A stretch of 8,888 nucleotides of DNA, taken from NCBI GenBank assembly GCA_003164075.1, contig PLRZ01000728.1:1-8888 (forward strand), in the 5' to 3' direction. Every line of letters starts with the position of its first letter. Within the stretch, counting starts at the first letter, position 1. The position numbers and the translations under genes were made by a program. Source of the stretch: Bryobacterales bacterium (GTDB lineage: Bacteria; Acidobacteriota; Terriglobia; Bryobacterales; Bryobacteraceae). This document shows, piece after piece, positions 1 to 8,888 of this stretch. The notes beneath the pieces were generated by a model. The model did no database searches, was not told the DNA's origin, and was given only the letters and a program-made list of their open reading frames with translations.

Positions 1-489
1 ATCAACGGCTTCTTCTCGAAGGACCTGGCGGAAACCATTGAGGATCCCTCGGGCTGGATCTTCGCCCGCGGCGGCGACGCGCTGATTGCCTGCCGTCCGC
101 TGGAGCCGTACACATGGAAGCCGATCGAAGGCGGCGGCCGGCGCCTGTTCAGCCCTTACCTGAAGAACGGAATCGTGGTGCAGGTGGCCGCCCGCAGCGA
201 GTTCGCCGATATGCAGGCGTTTCGCCGCGCGATCCTGGCGCTGCCGCTGGAGTACTCGGTGGACGGCGTCCCTTGGGTCCGCTTCCGCTCGCTGCGCGGA
301 CGGACGCTGGAGTTCACCTACGGCCAGACGCCGCGGGCGGACGGTACGCCTCTCGATTACGCGGGCTGGCCGCTCTACGGCGGACCGTTTCTGGAGGCCG
401 CGAAGGACTCCGAGATGCTGGTGATGAAATACCACGAGATGCGGCGCACGCTTGACTTCCGGCATCTCACGGTGACGGACGGGCGGTAG
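1..489 (+). CDS. C-terminal part of an unrecognised protein (5' end outside window)
   Basis: Reading frame 1 is open from the first base to a TAG at 487-489, giving about 162 residues of a C-terminus. No start needs to lie inside the window; a GTG at 175 is in frame but falls mid-domain, so I treat the gene as truncated by the window edge. The visible part is rich in aromatic residues and short alternating hydrophobic stretches (for example GWIFARGGDALIACRP near residues 18-33 and GRTLEFTYGQTP near 100-111), which suggests a beta-rich fold. It ends with a conserved-looking segment, MRRTLDFRHLTV. I see no membrane segment, metal-binding cluster or catalytic motif. The style resembles the beta-rich C-terminal parts of large secreted or polysaccharide-active proteins, but this is only an impression and I assign no function. 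Codon use is GC-rich like the other real genes here. Transcription converges with the OmpA-family gene downstream. Confidence 0.8.
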   Translation: MNGFFSKDLAETIEDPSGWIFARGGDALIACRPLEPYTWKPIEGGGRRLFSPYLKNGIVVQVAARSEFADMQAFRRAILALPLEYSVDGVPWVRFRSLRGRTLEFTYGQTPRADGTPLDYAGWPLYGGPFLEAAKDSEMLVMKYHEMRRTLDFRHLTVTDGR

Positions 490-838
490 ACTGCCGGTGT
501 ATTTCGAGGTTATGTAGCCTGTCCCCGAAATAGGCGCCTAACCTGGTTGGGGCTATGTAATTGCATGGAGCCAAGCAATTGCAGTTACGAGCAATCTAGC
601 GATGGGCCAATCTGCCGCATCCACAAACAGCGTCTAACGCAAGTGGCAATGACAGGCGACCAGAACCCACAAGGTGTCGGCCACGTAACAACATGGATAT
701 GCTCCGTCTCACCCAGAGAAAACCGTCAGCCACGTTGAAGGCATGTAGAGAAGACCTTTGGCGGAGGGCTAGTCGCCGGCCAGTGAGGCGAGCATGAGCT
801 GCGTCGCTCGCACCTCCGGATGCGGGCCGGTGTTCTTC
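490..838. other. Intergenic region with short inverted repeats, no convincing gene
   Basis: This 349-bp gap lies between two convergent genes and is visibly less GC-rich than its surroundings, mainly in 500-720. It contains an imperfect hairpin at 501-531 (ATTTCG with CGAAAT, plus inner AGG/CCT), a perfect 10-bp palindrome TAGGCGCCTA at 531-540, AACC-T-GGTT at 540-548, and AATTGC/GCAATT arms at 559-564 and 575-580. The 11-mer GTCRGCCACGT occurs twice, at 676-686 and 725-735. A small open frame (TTG at 547 or ATG at 565, ending 738, 57-63 codons) encodes a Cys-containing peptide, but it has no Shine-Dalgarno sequence and only about half of its codons end in G or C. No tRNA, rRNA, IS ends or CRISPR repeats were seen. 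Confidence 0.6.
785..815 (-). terminator. Stem-loop after the OmpA-family gene, possible 3' end
   Basis: About 24 nt past the OmpA-family stop codon, the - strand can fold a stem of GCGAGC with GCTCGC (806-811 and 788-793), extended by AGG/CCT across a one-base bulge, with a 12-nt loop. No T-run follows on the - strand, so it lacks the second half of a classical intrinsic terminator. It could instead stabilise the mRNA end or act with Rho. Its position just past the stop is the main support. Confidence 0.3.
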
Positions 839-1657
839 CTACTGCTTCACCAGTTCCACGCGCCGGTTCGAGGTCCGTCCATCTTCCGAATCGTTCGACG
901 TCACGGGAGCATAGGGGCCATCCCCGTAAGCCGCCAACCGGTCCGCCGCAATCCCGTACTTCGAGGTGAGTTCCTTGACCACCGCCACCGCTCGTTGCCG
1001 CGACAATTCCATGTTGGCCGCCAGCGCGCCCACGTTGTCCGTATGGCCCACCACGTAGACCTTCAGCTTTCCATCCTGTTGCAACACTTTCACCACTTCC
1101 TGCAAAGCCGCCGCCGACTCCGGCTTCACGTCGGCTTTCCCCGTGTCGAAAAGAATGCCGCCCACCACCGCGTGCCCGTTGCTGGTCAGACCGCTCGTTA
1201 GCCCCGCCGCCGTCGCCACCACGTCCTGCATAAGAGTGGTCTCCTTGACGATCGTTTGACGGTACCAACTGCTTTTGCTGACCTCGATCAGGATCCACGT
1301 CTTCCCCAGATGCACCGTGAAGTCCCCGTAGTCCCCCGAATCGTAATCGAAAATGTACCCCGCCGCCTTCACTGCCGTGTGCAGGTTTCTCAGCACCTGC
1401 GCCTTGCTGGCCGTCTTTGGAAAGTCGTAATTCAACCAGTGGTATTCGCCTTCAATCTTCTTGTCCGGCTTCCCCGGCCCCATGGGGAAAGTCCCCTGGT
1501 CGTCATCCTTGTCCACACAATCCGTAATCACGCTCCCCGGGAAGCGGCTGATCAGTGGGGAATCCTTGCAGCCCTGTTTGTCGGCTTGCGCCTTACCGCA
1601 GGGAATCAATGACAGGAATACCGCGCTCGACACAACAAAAAAGTGAACAGATCTCAT
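839..1657 (-). CDS. OmpA-family peptidoglycan-binding periplasmic/outer-membrane protein
   Basis: A 272-residue protein. The start at 1657 is chosen because GGAGGAA (complement of 1661-1667) sits just ahead of it and because it begins a good signal peptide: MRSVHFF, a hydrophobic core, and a likely signal peptidase I site after AQA (residues 23-25). A longer open frame upstream to 1696 would bury that signal. Residues about 26-150 form a secreted N-terminal region with Cys30 and Cys47, a PLISRFPGS segment and a W/Y-rich stretch; I do not recognise it with certainty, though it recalls the N-terminal part of other OmpA-tailed proteins. Residues about 163-272 are an OmpA C-terminal domain: GILFDTGKADVKPES, VVGHTDNVG (Asp207), LSRQRAVAVV, GIAADRLAAYGDG, and GRTSNRRVE near the end. 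The Asp of GHTD and the first Arg of NRRVE match the known diaminopimelate-binding pair of this family. The protein therefore probably tethers the envelope to peptidoglycan or senses the wall. There is no N-terminal beta-barrel, so it is not an OmpA porin. Confidence 0.93.
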   Translation of the reverse strand: MRSVHFFVVSSAVFLSLIPCGKAQADKQGCKDSPLISRFPGSVITDCVDKDDDQGTFPMGPGKPDKKIEGEYHWLNYDFPKTASKAQVLRNLHTAVKAAGYIFDYDSGDYGDFTVHLGKTWILIEVSKSSWYRQTIVKETTLMQDVVATAAGLTSGLTSNGHAVVGGILFDTGKADVKPESAAALQEVVKVLQQDGKLKVYVVGHTDNVGALAANMELSRQRAVAVVKELTSKYGIAADRLAAYGDGPYAPVTSNDSEDGRTSNRRVELVKQ

Positions 1658-1686
1658 CGCTTCCTCCAAGCTTGAAATGGTGCCAC

Positions 1687-1695
1687 AGTATAGCA
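1687..1695 (-). promoter_or_regulatory. Candidate extended -10 promoter for the OmpA-family gene
   Basis: On the - strand the sequence TGC-TATACT forms an extended -10 element, with the TATACT hexamer at 1692-1687. No good -35 hexamer lies 16-18 bp further upstream, as expected for extended -10 promoters. Initiation near 1680 would give a leader of about 23 nt containing the strong ribosome binding site. This suggests the gene is transcribed separately from gltBD. Confidence 0.45.
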
Positions 1696-1829
1696 CATTA
1701 CGCTTGTCCCCCGGCTGATAAGAATGGGCCTTCCTCTGAGCGGATCGTCGGCAACTCGGAGAGAGCCCGGGCTCACCGCAAATTCCACGACATCAGGAGT
1801 TCTGAACGTGCTTTGCACGCGGGCCGACG

Positions 1830-1847
1830 GCCGGGATGAGTCCCGGC
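1830..1847 (-). terminator. Hairpin just after gltD, weak terminator candidate
   Basis: A perfect 7-bp stem (GCCGGGA with TCCCGGC, 4-nt loop) starts 9 nt after the gltD stop codon. It is GC-rich and correctly placed for the end of the gltBD transcript, but no T-run follows on the - strand. A second perfect palindrome, GAGCCCGGGCTC, lies at 1763-1774. The operon end is probably somewhere in 1690-1850. Confidence 0.3.
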
Positions 1848-1855
1848 GCGGACGA

Positions 1856-3248
1856 CTACGCCGTCAGATACTTATCGATGGCCTGCGCGGCCTTGCGGCC
1901 TTCGGCAATGGCCCACACGACCAGCGATTGTCCGCGCCGCATATCGCCGGCGGCGAAGACTCCGGGGACCGACGACATATAATTCTCGCCCGTCGAGACA
2001 TTGCCGCGCTGATCGAGCGTGACGCCGAGTTGCTCGATCAATCCGCCGCGGACCGGGCCGAGGAAGCCCATGGCGAGCAGCACCAGGTCGGCCTCCACGG
2101 TGAATTCAGTGCCGGGAATGGGCTGCAGCCGGCCGTCCACACGCACCGTGTGGAGCAGCTTCACGTTGCCGTCTTCATCGCCCGAGAAGCGCACCGTGGA
2201 GACGCTCCAATCGCGCGCGCCGCCTTCTTCGTGCGCGCCCTCGGTGCGCAATTGCATGGGCCACAGCGGCCACGGCGTCGCGGGCGACCGCTCGTCGGGC
2301 GGTTTGGGCAGCAGTTCGAACTGCGTTACCGAGAGCGCGCCCTGACGGTGGCAGGTACCCAGACAATCGGCGCCGGTATCGCCGCCGCCAATGATCACCA
2401 CGCGCTTGCCGCCGGCCAGAATAGCCTGCTCCGCGGGCACTTCGTCGCCTGCGTTGCGGCGGTTCTGCTGCGGCAGGAATTCCATGGCGAAATGAATGCC
2501 GGCGAGCTCGCGGCCGGGAACGCGCAGGTCGCGGGGTTGCTCGGCTCCGCCCGCCAGCAGCAGGGCGTGATGTTCGCGGCGCAGATCTTCCACGGCGACG
2601 TTGACGCCCACGTGCGCGCCGGTGCGGAAGCGCACGCCCTCGGCGCGCATCTGCTCCAGACGGCGGTCGATGAGGTGCTTTTCCATTTTGAAATTGGGGA
2701 TGCCGTAGCGCAGCAGCCCGCCGATGCGGTCGGCCTTCTCGAATACCGTGACCTCATGGCCGGCGCGCGCCAGTTGTTGCGCCGCGGCCAGGCCGGCGGG
2801 TCCGGAACCGATGACGGCGATGCGCTTGCCGGTCTTGGTGGCCGACGGTTCGGGCGCGACGAAGCCGTCCGCGAAAGCGCGGTCGATGATGGTCTTTTCG
2901 ATCTGCTTGATGGTCACCGGAGGGGTGTCGATGCCCAGCACGCAGGAGGCTTCGCACGGGGCGGGGCAGACGCGGCCGGTGAATTCCGGGAAGTTATTGG
3001 TGGCGTGCAACTGGCGCACGGCCTCGTGCCAGCGGCCGCGCGAGACAAGCTCGTTCCAGTCGGGGATGAGGTTCGAGAGCGGGCAGCCGTTGTGGCAGAA
3101 GGGCACGCCGCAATCCATGCAGCGCGTGGCTTGCGTACGCAGCTTCTGCTCGGGGAACGGCAGGTAGATTTCGAACCAGTCGCGGACGCGTTCGGCGGCC
3201 GGACGGCGGGGCGCAGTCTCGCGCGGTTCGGTGAGAAACGCGGTGGTG

Positions 3249-3256
<8 letters not shown>
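1856..3256 (-). CDS. gltD: Glutamate synthase [NADPH] small (beta) subunit
   Basis: A full-length 466-residue GltD, close to the usual size of about 470. It takes electrons from NADPH through FAD and low-potential [4Fe-4S] clusters and passes them to the GltB FMN site, for glutamate synthesis in the cytoplasm. The N-terminal cysteine motifs are C46-x2-C49-x4-C54-x3-C58 ([13 protein letters not shown]) and C97-x3-C101-x3-C105 (CPAPCEASC). The FAD-binding dinucleotide fold follows at about 145-175 ([19 protein letters not shown], ending in VFEK). The NADPH-binding fold is at about 285-300 ([15 protein letters not shown]). The C-terminal FAD-contact motif is at about 432-460 ([19 protein letters not shown]). 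The ATG at 3256 overlaps the end of gltB by 8 nt, and AGGAAG lies 6 nt ahead of it inside gltB, so translation is probably coupled. Related FAD/Fe-S subunits (PreT, NfnB-like) share this fold, but the gltB partner settles the identity. No key residue is missing. Confidence 0.98.
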
Positions 3257-7730
<4,474 letters not shown>

Positions 7731-7743
7731 GGTGTTTCACGTG

Positions 7744-7783
7744 GAGACTCGGTCGATCCGGACGGTAGTCGGACCGGGGTCTC
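7744..7783 (-). promoter_or_regulatory. Stem-loop in the gltB leader
   Basis: On the - strand, GAGAC pairs with GTCTC (7783-7779 with 7748-7744). After a small internal loop, CGGTC pairs with GACCG (7776-7772 with 7754-7750), with a further GAC/GTC at the tip. The structure would form in the 5' untranslated leader, ending 13 nt before the gltB start codon. There is no T-run, so it is not an intrinsic attenuator. It could affect translation or mRNA stability. Only the pairing is seen; a role is inference. Confidence 0.4.
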
Positions 7784-7811
7784 AATCAGGCGGTTGGTTA
7801 CCTTAAAGGCC

Positions 7812-7840
7812 AGTGTACCATCCACTCTACTATTAGGCAA
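7812..7840 (-). promoter_or_regulatory. Sigma70-like promoter for gltBD
   Basis: On the - strand, TTGCCT (7840-7835) and TACACT (7817-7812) are separated by exactly 17 bp. Initiation near 7805 would give a leader of about 75 nt. It is the best-matching hexamer pair I found upstream of gltB. Both hexamers depart from consensus, as is common for activator-dependent promoters. Confidence 0.55.
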
Positions 7841-7850
7841 GAGCGACAAT

Positions 7851-7873
7851 TACAGTTTGTAAAATTAGCTGTA
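7851..7873. promoter_or_regulatory. Candidate operator dyad between gltB and the LysR gene
   Basis: TACAG (7851-7855) and CTGTA (7869-7873) form a perfect 5-bp inverted repeat with a 13-bp AT-rich spacer. Its centre lies about 57 bp upstream of the predicted gltB start point and covers the -35 region of the predicted regulator promoter. LysR-type regulators often bind near -65 of their target while repressing their own gene. The classical T-N11-A core is not clearly centred in the dyad, so this is only a candidate. Confidence 0.35.
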
Positions 7874-7886
7874 CTTATGATATTAT
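7857..7886 (+). promoter_or_regulatory. Candidate promoter for the LysR-type regulator
   Basis: TTGTAA (7857-7862) and TATTAT (7881-7886) are separated by 18 bp in an AT-rich island. Transcription would begin about 7 nt downstream, at or next to the GTG start codon at 7894. An overlapping TATGAT at 7876-7881 is a second possible -10 with no suitable -35. Confidence 0.45.
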
Positions 7887-7893
7887 CGGCCCT

Positions 7894-8796
7894 GTGAGCT
7901 TCTCGGAACTCCTACTTTTCAAAGAGATAGCGGCGAATCGCAGCATGAGCAAGGGAGCAGCTAATTGTGGAGTGAGTCAGTCCGCTGCTACCCAGCACGT
8001 CCAGGAGGTGGAACGACGGTTGGGGATAGAGTTGTTCGACCGCAGCAAACGGCCGCTGGGGCTGACCGATGCGGGCAAGCTTTATGCCGAGTTCTGCCGC
8101 GACGCGCTGGATCGCAAAGAGCAATTCGAGCTGGTGCTGGAGCGGATGAAGAGCGAAGTGGAGAGCGCCGTGCGGGTGGCCTGTATCTACTCGGTGGGGT
8201 TGTCGGAGATGGGCCGGCTGCAGGAGGAGTTCGCGGCGCTTTATCCGGAGGCGCGTCTGCAGGTGGAATATATGCGGCCGGACCGGATCTACGACGCGGT
8301 GCGCCAGGGGACGGCGGATTTGGGATTGGTCAGCTATCCGGAAGCCAGCCGCGAAATTGCCGCGGTTCCGTGGAGAAACGAAGAGATGCAACTGGCGGCG
8401 CCGCCGTCGCACGCATTAGCCCGGCTGGAGGAAGTACAGCCCGCGGATTTGAACGGCCAGGACTTCGTGGGCTTCGACGAAGACCTGTCGATCCGCAAAG
8501 AGCTGGAGAGATTCTTTCGAACGCACGGGATTACGGTGAACCTGGTGATGCATTTCGACAATATCCAGATGATCAAGGAAGCGGTGGCGTTGGGGCGCGG
8601 CGTCAGCATTCTGCCGGCGCGCACCATGCGGGCGGAAATCGCCCAGGGGCGGCTGGTCGCGGTTCGGTTGCGGGCGCCGGAGCTGGCGCGTCCGGTAGGC
8701 ATCGTACACCGCAGGCGGAAGCCGTTGAATCGCGCGGCGCAGGGCTTTCTGGCGCTGGTTACGAACGCGGCGCCGCCGGTAAACGGGCACGGGTAA
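7894..8796 (+). CDS. LysR-type transcriptional regulator, divergent from gltBD
   Basis: A 300-residue protein of standard LysR-type length. Residues 1-60 form the winged helix-turn-helix, with FKEIAANRSMSKGAANCGV, SQSAATQHVQEVERRLGIEL and FDRSKRPLGLTDAGK in the expected order. Residues about 62-90 are the linker helix used for dimerisation. Residues about 92-290 are the effector-binding domain with its two-lobed pattern (VRVACIYSVGLSEMGRLQEEF, cut here to its key part; DAVRQGTADLGLVSYPE at about 134-150; EAVALGRGVSILPA at about 229-242). The GTG at 7894 is chosen because it puts the helix-turn-helix at the normal distance from the N-terminus; the next in-frame ATG (residue 18) would remove part of it. 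No Shine-Dalgarno sequence precedes the GTG. The gene is divergent from gltB across 163 bp. In Bacillus subtilis the LysR protein GltC sits the same way and activates gltAB, so control of gltBD is likely by context, but the effector cannot be read from the sequence and orthology to GltC is not claimed. Confidence 0.95.
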   Translation: MSFSELLLFKEIAANRSMSKGAANCGVSQSAATQHVQEVERRLGIELFDRSKRPLGLTDAGKLYAEFCRDALDRKEQFELVLERMKSEVESAVRVACIYSVGLSEMGRLQEEFAALYPEARLQVEYMRPDRIYDAVRQGTADLGLVSYPEASREIAAVPWRNEEMQLAAPPSHALARLEEVQPADLNGQDFVGFDEDLSIRKELERFFRTHGITVNLVMHFDNIQMIKEAVALGRGVSILPARTMRAEIAQGRLVAVRLRAPELARPVGIVHRRRKPLNRAAQGFLALVTNAAPPVNGHG

Positions 8797-8888
8797 GGTA
8801 GCTTTTGTTTTTCCGGCTCGTAACGGCAAGACCGCTCCCTGGCGGGGTGCCCTCTGGGCTGGCTTCAGTAACAAGTCCCGTGGAATCA
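8797..8888. other. Intergenic sequence after the LysR gene, nothing recognised
   Basis: A T-rich tract (8802-8812) follows the stop codon but no stable hairpin precedes it, so I do not call a terminator. The remaining bases show no gene start or repeat that I can support before the window ends. Confidence 0.4.

Noticed and set aside
114..455. 113-codon + strand frame in the first gene
   Set aside because: Arg/Pro/Ala-rich shadow in another frame; the frame running in from base 1 has normal protein composition and ends cleanly at 489.
769..838. Short - strand frame ending PEVRATQLMLASLAGD then stop, just past the OmpA-family gene
   Set aside because: It reads like a protein tail, but a stop at 847-849 limits it to about 24 codons, and it is out of frame with the OmpA-family gene, whose own end (NRRVELVKQ) is natural. 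Chance or an unprovable remnant.
726..1298. 190-codon - strand frame overlapping the OmpA-family gene
   Set aside because: Gly/Arg-rich shadow frame of a real secreted protein; no ribosome binding site or family signature.
8416..8874. 152-codon - strand frame over the LysR gene end
   Set aside because: Arg-rich, antisense to a clear LysR effector domain, with no start signals.

Overview
The window is GC-rich and comes from a Gram-negative-type bacterium: it encodes a secreted OmpA-domain protein and a two-gene NADPH-type glutamate synthase. Gene content and style would fit an Acidobacteriota genome of the Solibacter/Bryobacter kind. That is an impression from the proteins, not something the sequence proves.

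Layout. (1) 1-489, + strand: the 3' end of an unrecognised gene. (2) 490-838: a less GC-rich intergenic stretch with several short inverted repeats and no convincing gene. (3) 839-1657, - strand: a periplasmic OmpA-family peptidoglycan-binding protein with its own candidate promoter. (4) 1658-1855: a short spacer with two small hairpins. (5) 1856-7730, - strand: the gltB-gltD operon, overlapping by 8 nt, encoding both subunits of glutamate synthase (GOGAT). (6) 7731-7893: a 163-bp divergent control region. It holds a good sigma70-like promoter for gltBD, a second one for the regulator, a dyad between them, and a stem-loop in the gltB leader. (7) 7894-8796, + strand: a LysR-type regulator. (8) 8797-8888: nothing recognisable.

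How it works together. GltB hydrolyses glutamine and channels the ammonia to 2-oxoglutarate. GltD supplies electrons from NADPH through its flavin and Fe-S centres, giving net glutamate synthesis in the GS-GOGAT ammonium-assimilation route. The divergent LysR gene next to gltB mirrors the gltC-gltAB arrangement known from Bacillus subtilis, so control of gltBD by this regulator is the natural hypothesis. The OmpA-family gene is probably an independent unit.

Novelty. Most of the window is ordinary central metabolism, and I found no sign of a new defence, mobile or RNA system. The parts most worth a second look are the gltBD/LysR control region (dyad, apparently leaderless GTG start, leader stem-loop) and the structured 490-838 gap.
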